64,000 bases of DNA, taken from contig JAZGUH010000145.1 in the NCBI GenBank assembly GCA_037893225.1, positions 434,001-498,000 on the forward strand, written 5' to 3'. This document shows, piece after piece, positions 9,470 through 19,636 of this stretch. The position numbers and the translations under genes are program-made. This stretch comes from Hippasteria phrygiana (Eukaryota > Echinodermata > Asteroidea > Valvatida > Goniasteridae). How positions within the stretch are numbered: position 1 is the first letter of the stretch; every line of letters starts with the position of its first letter. The notes under the pieces are model-generated. The model worked only from the letters and a program-made list of their open reading frames with translations, made no database searches and was not told where the DNA came from.

Positions 9470-10620
9470 TAGTCTTGGTTCCAAGACGTCCTTAGCGCGG
9501 TGCGACGTACGGCAGCGCCCTCTATAGCTACACACACACACACACATACACACACACGCCAAGGCCAAATCGCTAAGAACGTCTTGGGCATTTCGCAAGG
9601 GAGCGCGCGCGACCTGCTTATGCATAATTTAACAGGCGGTCAAACGAATAATCGCGCTTGCGCACTGGAGGAAACTCATGTTTAAGTAATAACTTACCAG
9701 TCAGTTGACGTTCTAAGCAGAGTGATTCTGGACTGGCAAACAGGATTGAGAAATCTTCGGATTGTTCCAAAAATGTGATCTGGAATATCAGACGTTATCT
9801 CTGCCAATTTCAGTCCCAGATGTTCAGCACGATGTAACTGATCAACGGCCAGAGCTTTCAATGGCACGACGTCAATAATCAGCGCTTTATCCTGTTTGCA
9901 TTCGGTTACTTCGTTCAAGAAATCTAAGACCAATGGAGCAGCTTGAACAAATACACTCTTGCCAAATCCCGTTGGTAAATTAACAAACAAATCATGGCCA
10001 CGTACAAATTTATGAATGGCACTGATCTGATGACGTTTTAGCTTTCCAAAGCCCAGTTTTTTGCTGTAAAATCGATCGCTTGGTCCACGCGGTCAGAATT
10101 CTTTTTCCAACAAACAACGAATGGCTTGGTACTGTGCTGCACGTTCATACGTACGTACACGTAAACCCGACGTGAGTACAGAAACTAGACTAGTGAGTGT
10201 TGGCTATTTACATGCGATAATGCAGCTACGTCACACGCGCATGCAAATGCCACACAGTTCTGCTCGCGATTTCGCGAGCAGAACTTGCGAAATTCCCAAG
10301 ACGGTCTAAGCGATTTGGCCTTGGCGTGTGTGTGTGAGTTTGTATATGCCGGCAATCGTGGACCTAGGACAAAAGAATTCGAGCGTAGACAAAGGGGTCC
10401 ACGTTTGACCTAACGTCCACGATTGAAAATCGTGTACAAAACCAATGGGAGGCCTTCCGAAAAAGTTAGAGTATAAACAAAAGAGGAACAATGGGAGGTC
10501 CACGATTGCACCCGTTTACATGACTGTGTGTGTGTGTGTGTGTGTAGCGATCGAGGGCGCTGTCGGCCGGCCGTGCGCGCTATACGTCGCACCGTTAAGA
10601 ACGTCTTGGAACCAAGACTA
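9470..10620. mobile_element. Inverted-repeat element with 9-bp target duplication carrying a helicase fragment
   Basis: The 1,151-bp element is flanked by the perfect 9-bp duplication GTGGCGACC (9461-9469 and 10621-10629). The ends are perfect inverted repeats beginning TAGTCTTGGTTCCAAGACGT. The arms continue through GGTGCGACGTA, AGCGCCCTC and a (CA)n microsatellite. The right arm carries about 180 extra bases with a direct repeat of CAATCGTGGACCT, after which the match to the left arm resumes (GCCAAGGCCAAATCGCT). A 9-bp duplication with long inverted ends is typical of Mutator-like elements. The only recognisable coding content is a RecQ-like helicase piece at 9694-10130. Confidence 0.8.
9694..10130 (-). 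pseudogene. RecQ-like SF2 DNA helicase, N-terminal fragment
   Basis: The minus strand encodes a Q-motif-like stretch (LKRHQISAIHKFVRGHD) followed by Walker A in LPTGFGKS, then motif Ia-like ALIIDVVPLKALAVDQ. This order and spacing match the first helicase lobe of RecQ-family 3'-5' DNA helicases. A stop codon upstream (near 10105) and loss of everything after motif Ia (no DEAH box, no second lobe) make it a non-functional fragment. It lies wholly within an inverted-repeat element, so it is either captured host sequence or a remnant of that element's own helicase gene (Academ-type transposons also carry SF2 helicases). Confidence 0.8.
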
Positions 10621-10959
10621 GTGGCGACCTAGCGTAATTTTTCACGCGCTAAACTGCATTGTAGTAAGCTACCATACATGTACACATACCGACGCGCTCG
10701 CGAAAAGATCAGTCTAGTTTTAGTGTAGAAAATATGGCATCGTCTTCAAATGTCGTACCGCTGAGTTCTAAGACCTAAAAAAAACAACAACAAAAAACAC
10801 GACCCTACTGGTGGTAGTTCCAAGAGAAAGAACTGGGGCCACGCAAAAACTGTTGGGCTGATCGCGATTTTGGGGTCTCGTGAACACCAGGGGGTCTCGC
10901 GAACACCAAGAGGGTGTATAACTCCCGCATGTGTGCCTCCATATCAGTGTTAGAGGTCT

Positions 10960-11075
10960 CGAGACCGGCCTCGGCCTCAAAGCCGGCCTCGAGGCCGATT
11001 TTTGTGGCTTCGGCCTCGGCCTTAGCCTCGGAGTGCAAGGCCTCGGCCTCGGCCTCGGCCTCGGAGCCTTCCGGA
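10960..11075. repeat. Left GGCCTC hexamer repeats of the hAT-like element
   Basis: Degenerate tandem GGCCTC/GGCTTC units. Apparent proteins rich in Ala-Glu or Ala-Ser on either strand come from this low complexity and are not called as genes. Confidence 0.85.
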
Positions 11076-11595
11076 CTCGATGATCTGGTCGAGGCCAGCT
11101 CGAGGCCGCCCACTTTGACCAATTTCCCCACCAATTCACGTGTATTTTCTGTTTCAATTAATTTTAATTTTTTACCTCATCAAACTTTCGATTAGCTGCC
11201 ACATGGGTTCCGTAAAAAGGAAATAAAGTTTCAAGTAGATACGCACGAATGAATGAACTGGTATTTGCATTATTGCACCATGGAGCAGTAGATAGCTCCC
11301 CGATTGCACGTACGTGTACATGTATCATCGTCAAGTAGAACCATGAGTCTACTTCCGCTAATAGACTAGTTCCTGGTCCAGCACTTCACTCGACCCATGA
11401 ACTGCCACTATTGCGTTACACGTACTCAGGTAGCGTCTAATCTTCTTGTTGGATAATCAGTCTACTCCCGCTATAGTCTGGTTCCTGGTCCACCTCTCGG
11501 CCCTGAACGAGTGATCATGAGCCTTTAATAAAGCGATAATCATAATGGCCCGCAGTGAAGTTGAGGGAACCAACCTGTTATAGATAGGTTTAGCA

Positions 11596-12015
11596 CATAG
11601 AGTTATATATAAAAGACTAGAGGGCGTACTTGCTATGCCGCGTACAGAACCCGGCCGTGCCACCCAAAAACATGGCTGCCGGTGTAGTATGAATTTCTGT
11701 CACCCTGAAAAGCCGACTTAGTGGATCTACTGCGCATGCCGAAGTGGAGATAATTAGGTCAGCAACCGGTCACGTGAGAGGGATAACCAATAATAGGGAA
11801 GAGAGAACAAAATTAATGGGAGTCGGATATTCATATGACACCGGTCGTCCTTGTCGGCACGGGGTCACGTGGTATATACGCCCTCTAGTCTTTTATATAT
11901 AACTCTATGGGTCGAACAGCCGGCAGCCATGTTTTTGGGGGGCACGGCCGGGTCTCCATGGTGGCACGGGCGGGTATAGCGTGTACGCCCTCTAGTCTTT
12001 ATATATAACTCTATG
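11596..12015. mobile_element. MITE with long inverted arms and 8-bp target duplication
   Basis: The flanking duplication is a perfect GTTTAGCA (11588-11595 and 12016-12023). The ends begin CATAGAGTTATATATAAA and the arms run on through GACTAGAGGGCGTA and a CGGCCGTGCC/AACATGGCTGCCGG block. An additional inverted copy of the terminus lies inside, at 11877-11909, so the right arm is doubled. It is non-coding. Confidence 0.75.
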
Positions 12016-12322
12016 GTTTAGCAGCACCTCCGAGCCGCCGGCTATATTGATTTTGTTTTCTGTAATACTTTGTTTTTACGAAGATCTGAACCATGAAACG
12101 GCCAGAAATATGGATAAATTCAAAATTATTTTTACAATATGAAAACATGCATGACTGTCTAAATGTTTAAGAAAAGTAGGAAAAAATGTTTGACCTGAGC
12201 GTCAGGTTGCAACGTGATTGGCTCATTGTCGGGAAGAGAAAGCCCGGCCCCCAAAACCCCTGTACTGCAAACGCGCGCTGCGGACGTAAGTGAACGTAGG
12301 GACGACCGCCTTAGGCAAAGCC

Positions 12323-12482
12323 GGGAATCCATGTTTCCGTATTGCGTAAAGCGTATAAATGAAATTACACGGAAAGCAATTGATCATCCGCAATGCGTAT
12401 TGCGTTATCCGTTTCGCGTGTTCCATTGCTTTATGTGTAATTTCATTTTTACGCATAACGCAATTACGCACACATGGATTCC
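12323..12482. mobile_element. Short palindromic MITE
   Basis: The left half (GGAATCCATGTTTCCGTATT, GAAATTACAC, GCAATTG) is mirrored by the right half (CATTGCT, GTGTAATTTCAT, GCAATTACG, CATGGATTCC). The overlapping antisense ORFs are artefacts of the palindrome. No convincing target duplication was found. Confidence 0.6.
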
Positions 12483-12527
12483 GAGCCTTATACTGCATAA
12501 TTATGTCACTCTATGCTATTAACTTAA

Positions 12528-13440
12528 AGGAAACATGATTTAGGATATATTTTGCATTATTCCTGCTTAAAACAATAAAGTATTATCTTGACAATGATAT
12601 TTTGTGTCCAGAGACAATTATTTCCCAGATTAAATATGAGAAAACAATTTTGTGGGACCCTCATTAACATAAGTGTGTGACGTAGATCGAGGCACATTAC
12701 CCATTCATCACGGGTATGCATTGTGTGTACATTGTACGGCGAAAATTATTTGTCCAAAATCTAAGTAAAATATAGTGTTTTTCGGCCATGCCGACAAGGT
12801 GTGTGGCTGCTGGGTGCAGCAAAACAACGACGGATGAAGTAAGCCTTCATTTATTTCTAACTGATGCGAAATATCGGAGAATTTGGACGGCGAAAGTGAA
12901 GGTGACAAGAGCGTAATGGTCCGGCCCCAGCAGCTTCTCAGCGTTATGTAGCGACCACTTTGAGCCGTCGTGTTTCGATACTGGTATTTTCAAATCCTTT
13001 GGGATGACCATTAAACATATGCTCAAGTCCACTGCCATCCCAACAAAGTTCCCAGATGTGAGTAAGATATAGGCAAATGCAGTTAAACGGCCCATTCCCC
13101 GAGGAGCATTCGCTAAAAGGGAGAAAATCAGGGTAAGTTCGATGTTAGTTGTTGTTGCAACTTACGAAATTGCACGTGTAGACCTAGTGTGTGTATACGG
13201 GCCGGGTCCAGACTATTGAGTCGATCCATGAATTTCAGTGCCTCGGGCTACGTCACGAACAGCGCCCTCAATTTGAGTCTCAACAAATTTCAAAAAGGGG
13301 GGGGTCAATTTTTGAGCGGCAAATAATCACACTAAAACTTCACTTGAACCAGTTTGGCTTTTAATTCACATTTAATACATATAAATGAATTTATTTATGA
13401 AATAGAATGCGATCCGGTCAGTTTGAGAAGCATGTTTCCT
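12528..13440 (+). mobile_element. Kolobok-like element (TTAA target) with a THAP exon, copy 1
   Basis: The 913-bp element is bounded by TTAA at 12524-12527 and 13441-13444, with inverted ends AGGAAACATG and CATGTTTCCT. It contains a THAP zinc-finger exon at 12788-13063. TTAA targets and THAP domains together point to the Kolobok superfamily, although piggyBac also uses TTAA. Most of the transposase is missing. A second copy lies inverted at 14835-15785. Confidence 0.75.
12788..13063 (+). pseudogene. THAP domain exon, copy 1
   Basis: It starts MPTRCVAAGCS and has the C2CH zinc ligands in place: CVAAGC early, then CSDHF about 50 residues later, followed by the family's KSTAIPTKFPD ending. An in-frame stop (TAA) interrupts it after KVTRA. 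The exon ends at GTTCCCAGAT|GTGAGT, a good splice donor. THAP domains bind DNA and occur at the N-terminus of P-element and Kolobok transposases. This copy is dead. Confidence 0.8.
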
Positions 13441-13444
13441 TTAA

Positions 13445-14340
13445 GACTGACGTATGTATGACGTTCTAGACTTTTTCTTTCTCCTTTTCCCTATATTGAT
13501 ATATCGTTCACATTTTGTAAATTAAAATGAAAAATAATATTTTGCTAAAAGTTTGTATCTACCTTTCAGTAAAAAGAACAGCGTCAAAACAAATTATTTC
13601 AAGAAAACTACTCGCTTTACAAGTTAAGGCTCCTATTCGAGGTGCACAGAAGTTCGGTTTCTCGTAAACTCTCGGTCCGATCCAGTGAGCGTCGGCCGAT
13701 GGTGTTCTGACCAATCACATTCATGGTCTATGTCCAACATGCGTGCACGCGCATGTGACGCGCGCGGCTTGAGATCAATGGTCATGATGCCTTGTCATGT
13801 CCTATGTATTTGCGTGTAATGAATAATTTATGACAAGGCTCAAACTCGGTCGCTGATTAGATCCCTCGGAAAAGCGAGGGAGAATCGTCGAAAAGTTAAG
13901 ACAAAGTTAAGAATTGCCTGCCAACTTGGCGCGCGATCCAAAATCATGCCCGTTTGACAAAAACCGGCTGCGGATCCGGCTGCATTTTGTAAACTACGCA
14001 TGCGTGAGGCCAGAACGCATGTACGAATTGAAGCCGGGATTCCGAGAAGACACAACGTTAGTGAATCTGGCGGGCGGGCGCCTCTGAAATAGCAACACAA
14101 GGGTCTTGGGCTAAATGTTCCAGCCAGCAGTGCTCCAGTGGAGCGCATTTTTAGCAGAGGAGGGATTATTTATTATGAGGCCCCACCGTGCAAATCTATC
14201 CTAACAGATGCTAGAGACCCTTATGTTCTTGAAATGCAATGAACATATCCTTTGAGGAACCTGCCGTTGACTTAAAAAAAAAAATCAAACAAAATCTTAA
14301 CCTTGATTGAGTGTATTATTAGTTTATTACGTGTTTAATA
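13445..14340. other. Sequence between the Kolobok-like element and the right hAT repeats
   Basis: No gene is recognised. 13460-13620 is AT-rich; 13640-14160 is GC-richer, with an unrecognised 102-codon minus-strand ORF (13840-14148). 14160-14340 is AT-rich. All of it lies inside the 10945-14515 element. Confidence 0.4.
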
Positions 14341-14500
14341 GGTGGCCTCGGCCTCGACCTTGGCCTCGGACGTTGTGGCCTCGGCCTCGGCCTTGGCCTC
14401 GGACGTTGTGGCCTCGGCCTCGGAGGTTGTGGCCTCGGTCTTGATCTCGGCCTCAGATGTTGTGGCCTCGGTCTTGACCTCGCCCTCTGAGGTTGTGGCC
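14341..14500. repeat. Right GGCCTC hexamer repeats of the hAT-like element
   Basis: Degenerate GGCCTC and longer GGCCTCGGACGTTGT units in the same orientation as the left cluster, ending next to the complement of CAGTGTTGTAGTC. Confidence 0.85.
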
Positions 14501-14834
14501 TTGACTACAACACTGCTCCATATTGAGGCAGTTCTCCTCGAAATTCTTCTCTGCCTTCCCAAACATTTTCACTGACATCTAACCCAATTAAACCTCTCAC
14601 AAAATGATCAAATCTGCCATGTTTCAAGCAGTGAACGGATGAAAAACGTAGCTGTTGTATGCACGTACGTACGTGGCCAATCGTCGGTCAGTTCATGCTC
14701 CACTGCAAACTGTACTTGCGCAACTGCACTGTACACATGTACATGTGCATGTAATCACAGGTAAACACAAGAAGACATGGAACCATACCACTATTTCTGC
14801 ACGCATGCTGGCAATAATCGACCTGACTAATTAA

Positions 14835-15785
14835 AGGAACCATGCTTCTCAAATTTGCCGGATAGCATTTTATTTCATAAATACATTCATTTATATGTAT
14901 TAAATGTGAATTAAAAGCCAAACTGGTTCAAGTGAAGTTTTAGTGTGATTATTTGCCGCCCAAAAATTGCCCCCCCCCCCCTTTTTGGAATTTGTTGAGA
15001 CTCAAATTGAGGGCGCTGTTCGTGACGTAGCCCGAGGCACCGAAATTCATGAATGGACTCGATAGTCTGGACCCGGCCCGTATACACACTAGGTCTACAC
15101 GTGCAATTTCGTAAGTTGCAACAACAACTAACATCGAACTTACCCTGATTTTCTCCCTTTTAGCGAAGGCTTCTCGGGGAATGGGCCGTTTAACTGCTTT
15201 TGCCTATATCCTACTCACATCTGGGAACTTTGTTGGGATGGCAGTGGACTTGAGCATATTTTTAATGGTCATCCCGAAGGATTTGAAAATACCAGTATCG
15301 AAACACGACGGCTCAAAGTGGTCGCTACATAACGCTGAAAAGCTGCTGGGCCGGACCACTTCGCTCTTGTCACCTTCACTTTCGCCGTCCAAATTCTCCG
15401 ATATTTCGCATCAGTTGGAAATAAATGAAGGCTTACTCCATCCTTCGTTGTTTTGCTGCATCCAGCAGCCACACACCTTGTCGGCATGGCCGAAAAACGC
15501 TATATTTTGCTTAGATTTTGGACGAAGAATGTACACTCAATTTACGCGTGATGAATGGTGCTGGCTCGAGCAGAATATGTAATGTTCCTCGATCTACGTC
15601 ACTCACTTATGTTAATGAGGGTCCCACTCAGGGGGCGGAGTAGCTTGGACAAACATTTTCAAAAATTTTTTTTTCATATTTAATCTGGGAAATAATTGAC
15701 TCTGGTAACAAAATATCATTGTCCAGATAATACTTTATTGTTTTAAGCAGGAATAATGCAATGTAAATCCTATATCATGGTTCCT
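14835..15785 (-). mobile_element. Kolobok-like element (TTAA target) with a THAP exon, copy 2
   Basis: Bounded by TTAA at 14831-14834 and 15786-15789, with inverted ends AGGAACCATG and CATGGTTCCT. The 951-bp sequence is the reverse complement of copy 1 over its whole length with small differences. The two copies face each other across 1.39 kb. Copy 2 lies outside the hAT-like element that holds copy 1, so the two insertions were separate events. Confidence 0.75.
15204..15487 (-). pseudogene. THAP domain exon, copy 2 (frameshifted)
   Basis: The minus strand begins MPTRCVAAGCSKTTKDGVSL and runs to KVTRAKWSGPA. The frame then shifts, and the rest of the C2CH domain (CSDHFEPSC, KSTAIPTKFPD) continues in the next frame. 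Copy 1 has a stop here instead, so the two copies decayed independently. Confidence 0.8.
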
Positions 15786-15792
15786 TTAAGGT

Positions 15793-15852
15793 AGCCGCGG
15801 ATTCGGCCGCGGATTCAGCCGTGGATTCAGCCGCGGATTCAGCTGCGGATTC
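15793..15852. repeat. 12-bp minisatellite, five units
   Basis: GCCGCGGATTC(A/G) repeated about five times with single-base variants, immediately after the TTAA of Kolobok-like copy 2. Confidence 0.85.
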
Positions 15853-16105
15853 AAAATTTCAAAGTGTTCAGGTAAAAGGTGGTCAACAAAGTCTGTTTTG
15901 GGGTTTTTGTTTTTTAGGGGGGGGGGTTCCTACAACGAAATTTTAATATTTTTTAGCAAATTTGTTTTAATGATAGTCTTACTAACGATTATATTCTACA
16001 TACTAAAAGTTTAGAGATGACTGATTCGGTTTACTAATTAGTTTCTAATGGTTAATGAGAACTTATCATTTAAAAGTGCAGAAAACTGCATTTTTTTTTT
16101 ACAAC

Positions 16106-17245
16106 ACTGCCACTTTAAAAGTAAATGTACCCCACATAGTTTCCCCAAAGTGGATTTTTATTTCATAATCCAACTGATTAGTCTACTGGGCAAGCCCAAT
16201 TTTGGAGGGGGCCAATTCATCAAACTAATTAGCTGCTAATTAAAGGGCTAATTAATAGTCTTTTTTCCGTCTGAAAAAGTTCGTGAAACTGCCTTTTCTA
16301 ACAAAGACTGCCACTTTAAAAGTAAATGTACCCCACATGGTTCCCCTAAAGTGGATTTTTATTTCATAATCCAACTGATAAGTCTACTAGGCAGGCCTAA
16401 TTTTGGAGGGGGCCAATTCGGCAAACTAATTAGCTGCTAATTAAAGGGCTAATTACTAGTCTTTTTTCCCGTCTGAAAAAGTTCGTGAAACTGCCTTTTC
16501 TAACGAAGACTGCCACTTTAAAAGTAAATGTACCCCACATAGTTTCCCCAAGGTGGGTTTTTATGATATAATCCAACTGACTAGTCTGCTGGACGAGCCT
16601 AATTTTGGAGGGGGCCAATTCGGCAAACTAATTAGCTGCTAATTAAAGGGCTAATTACTAGTCTTTTTTCCCGTCTAAAAATGTTCGTGAACCTACCCTT
16701 TTTTAATCAAGACTGCCACTTTAAAAGTAAATGTACCCCACATAGTTTCCCCAAAGTGGATTTTTATTTCATAATCCAACTGATTAGTCTACTGGGCAGG
16801 CCCAATTTTCGAGGGGGGCCAATTTGGCAAACTAATTAGCTGCTAATTGAAGGGCTATTTACTAGTCGTCTTTCCGTCTGAACAAGTTCGTGAAACTGCC
16901 TTTTCTAACGAAGACTGCCACTTTAAAAGTAAATGTACCCCACATGGTTTCCCCAAAGTGGATTTTTATTTCATAATATAATCCAACTGATAAGTCTACT
17001 GGGCAGGCCCAATTTTGGAGGGGTACATTTACTTTTAAAGTGGCAGTCTTGATTTTAAAAAGGCAGGTTTACGAACTTTTTTCAGACGGAAAAACGACTA
17101 GTAATTAGCCCTTTAATTAGCAGCTAATTAGTTTGCCGAATTGGCCCCCTCCAAAATTAGGCTTGTCCAGCAGACTAGTCAGTTGGATTATCTCATAAAA
17201 ATTCACATTGGGGAAACTATGTGGGGTACCGGTACATTTTCTTTT
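16106..17245. repeat. 202-bp tandem array, five direct units and one inverted unit
   Basis: The block ACTGCCACTTTAAAAGTAAA starts units at 16106, 16307, 16509, 16712 and 16914, a period of 201-203 bp. Each unit also has AATCCAACTGAT, AATTTTGGAGGGGGCC and AATTAGCTGCTAATTA. From 17021 the same unit appears once on the other strand, facing the array. There is no coding potential. It is satellite-like or a tandem MITE. Confidence 0.9.
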
Positions 17246-17504
17246 AACACGTTATCTTGAAATTTTAAACAGTACTTTTAAATTCATAATCTAAGAAAAT
17301 GAATGCACTGTTTTTTAATTATCTAAGACATATATAATCTTTCCATGAATAGTTAACTTAAGTAAATGTAAAATAACCATGGCAAATCACAAATTCACAA
17401 GCTGCGTTGACGCGATTCGACCGCGATAGGTCTATTGGGCTTCTTTCTATGGGGCTCTGGGAGGAGCTAGCCCCATAGTTCTAGGGGTACGGGTACCGGG
17501 TACG

Positions 17505-17699
17505 CTTAGCCCAAGGGCAGATCTAAGTTTTAACTAAGGGGGGGGGGGGGGGGGGGGGGTTACCTGAGGTGATTGGCCTACACACCCCAGCGTGCCGAAT
17601 TTTCGACACCCGACACTGGTAATTTTTTTTTTCAGCTCAAGGGGGGGGGGGGGGGGGGGTTTAAACCCCCAAAACCCCCCCCCGTAGATCCGCCACTGT
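17505..17699. mobile_element. Remnant of a G-tract-rich hAT-like element
   Basis: It ends CGTAGATCCGCCACTG, the complement of CAGTGGCGGATCTACG, a hAT-style terminus. A weaker mirror (AAGGGCAGATCTAAG) stands on the left. Two G tracts of roughly 20 bases (near 17540 and 17641) lie inside. Only a 5-base flank match (TAGCC) is visible, so the borders are uncertain. Confidence 0.4.
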
Positions 17700-18558
17700 A
17701 GCCAACACCCGAACCCCGACTGACTATTTCGGTACCTCATGCAGACGAATCGAGTGAGTTTTAGATCCGAATCAATCGTTAGAAAATCATTTCCATATCG
17801 CACCATCCATCAATGGTGGAAATGTTATTGATACGATTCTCTTCATATTTTATACATATATCAGTAGAAATGAATGAAAATATCGATTGTAATGACTTAA
17901 CGCCTCGTTCAAAATGGAGAGAAAGGGTCTAAGCTTGCAGCAGCAGTTGAAACAACAGATTTCATTGGTTGACTCGTGAGAGATCGTGGCATGGTTTGTT
18001 GCCAGAGATGGACCAATCACATCAAGGGATAGAAACGGCACTAGGTTTGCAGCGAGTCAATGCGATTTCGTATACCGCTGCGCCGCGATACGTGGATACA
18101 TCACTGATCTCTATATTTGTATACAATGGAGATCAGTGGGATACATGCACCGGAGCAACCTCGTTACATGGGTACGATCTTGCTGCGCCATGTTTCTTCC
18201 CACCGTGCCTTGCACACACGCGCCCATGGAGTCGAGGCTGGCACCTTTCGTCCATGCATATATCGAAGCTTGTTGGCGGTAAATGCATGTGCGTACTAGG
18301 CCCCCCCCCCCATGTATTATGCGTAATTTTTTTCCTTTTACAGCCGTTTGATGATTTGTAACTTGAATTTTTGTGATGGAGAGCCGTTTTTATGTAAATA
18401 ATAAACTTTTTCAGCGGGAGGTTTTGGAGCATGCGGGCGGTGGATGCAAATCTAAAACTTTCATTCTCATTTTACGTGTGACAAAAAAAAATAGGAAATT
18501 CTCTGATTTAAATTTTTCCTCTGCCTCTGGAATGGCCCCTGTATAATGCTTTTATATA
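17700..18558. other. No recognisable feature
   Basis: Unique-looking sequence with short overlapping ORFs in several frames and no protein family recognised. A small palindrome occurs at 18102-18138 (ACTGATCTC ... GAGATCAGT). 18480-18550 is AT-rich. Confidence 0.4.
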
Positions 18559-19070
18559 TGAAGCGGTGCGCCGAAATGACCCTTCGTTATAGATATAGGG
18601 CGTTGGCTCGACCTTAACTCATTTAAAGGTCAGATCCCAAGTAGATGCCAAAGTCAGGAATAAAGCAGGCAGACGCAGGTCTTATGGATGATTGAACTAT
18701 TGATGTTATTCGGAGTACATAAAAAAACCTATATCAGATACAAAGATATAAGAAAATATATTAAGCTTATCTTAACACACAATGTAATAAGCTTATCTAA
18801 TACAACATACAGCAAAGTGTATTTTATACATTGCAAAAATGACTCTGGTCTGGTACAACAATATCGAAAGGCAATAGACTTGCACACATACATGTATTGT
18901 GCAGTTGGTCACGTACACAACTTGAACTTAACCTAAATAAGGCGGTGGGCCAAAGGTCACCATTTGTATGTATATTGTATCTCGGACAGTGTATAAACGC
19001 TTACAATGGACTGCAGTGAGTTCCGTTATACAAACGAAAACAAAAGGAAGACAAATCCTGACTCCCTACA
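18559..19070 (-). repeat. 3' LTR of the minus-strand Gypsy (internally shortened)
   Basis: 512 bp, matching both ends of the 1,335-bp LTR at 26325-27659. About 823 bp present in the other LTR (26655-27476) is absent here, at a junction with a two-base overlap (AC). This looks like a deletion in this copy rather than an insertion in the other, since the extra segment has no inverted ends or flanking duplication. Confidence 0.88.
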
Positions 19071-19636
19071 GCTTCCCTGCTTTAAGTACCTTCGTCCCGA
19101 ATGGTACCATCAATTTAACAAAAGTTACTTCTTTAGCTTACTCCAAGACATTACTAATCAAACTTAAATCACATCTTCTTCTTTTCTTTTTGTAACACTT
19201 CCCGTTAGAACAAGTCAATAAGGTAACGTTTCCAAAGCAACTAGCTCTGACTGTGCTGTAATTACACTTACAACATTCAAATGCTCGCCAGTCAACAATA
19301 GTTTTATACAAACAGGTTAATCACAGTGATGAAGGAATCTCAACCCGAAACTCGAAGATATGGTTGAATTACTCAACGCAATACTTAAGACACAACTTGG
19401 CATTGCATGCTACATATTTACTTTTAAGTCCTATAGGTGTGTCCTTAACTGGCAGGCAAAAACTTAAGTATTAAACAAATGCACCAGTACTCCTTAAGTA
19501 CAAATATATACCTTTTATATCGTCAAAATGCAAACTACAACACCATTTAACAATTAGCACCTGATGGCAAGATTAATAATCTAACCAAATCTTGTATTCC
19601 CTTTTCAACTACAACTGGGAATTGATATAATCAAAA
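19071..19636 (-). other. 3' untranslated region of the minus-strand Gypsy
   Basis: AT-rich sequence between the SGNH-like ORF and the 3' LTR. In element orientation, AAGCAGGGAAGC immediately before the LTR is the likely polypurine tract that primes plus-strand synthesis. No further ORF. Confidence 0.55.

Larger units (their letters stand above)
10945..14515. mobile_element. hAT-like element, 3.57 kb, with GGCCTC hexamer repeats at both ends
   Basis: The left end is CAGTGTTAGAGGTCTCGAG and the right end is the complement of CAGTGTTGTAGTCAAGGCC. It is flanked by a perfect 8-bp duplication, CTCCATAT (10937-10944 and 14516-14523). 8-bp duplications and CAGTG ends are diagnostic of hAT transposons. 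Imperfect GGCCTC repeats occupy both subterminal zones (10960-11075 and 14341-14500) in the same orientation. No transposase is seen. The interior contains a 420-bp MITE, a palindromic MITE and a Kolobok-like element. Without the insertion, the flanking minus-strand sequence reads as a continuous short ORF. Confidence 0.8.

Noticed and set aside
11330..11520. tRNA gene or tRNA-derived SINE suggested by the TAGTTCCTGGTCCA-like words
   Set aside because: Two diverged direct copies (about 11345 and 11462) do not fold into a cloverleaf and lack A/B box spacing.
16106..17245. CRISPR-like or rDNA-spacer repeats
   Set aside because: The 202-bp units are repeated over their whole length, with no unique spacers and no rRNA sequence nearby.
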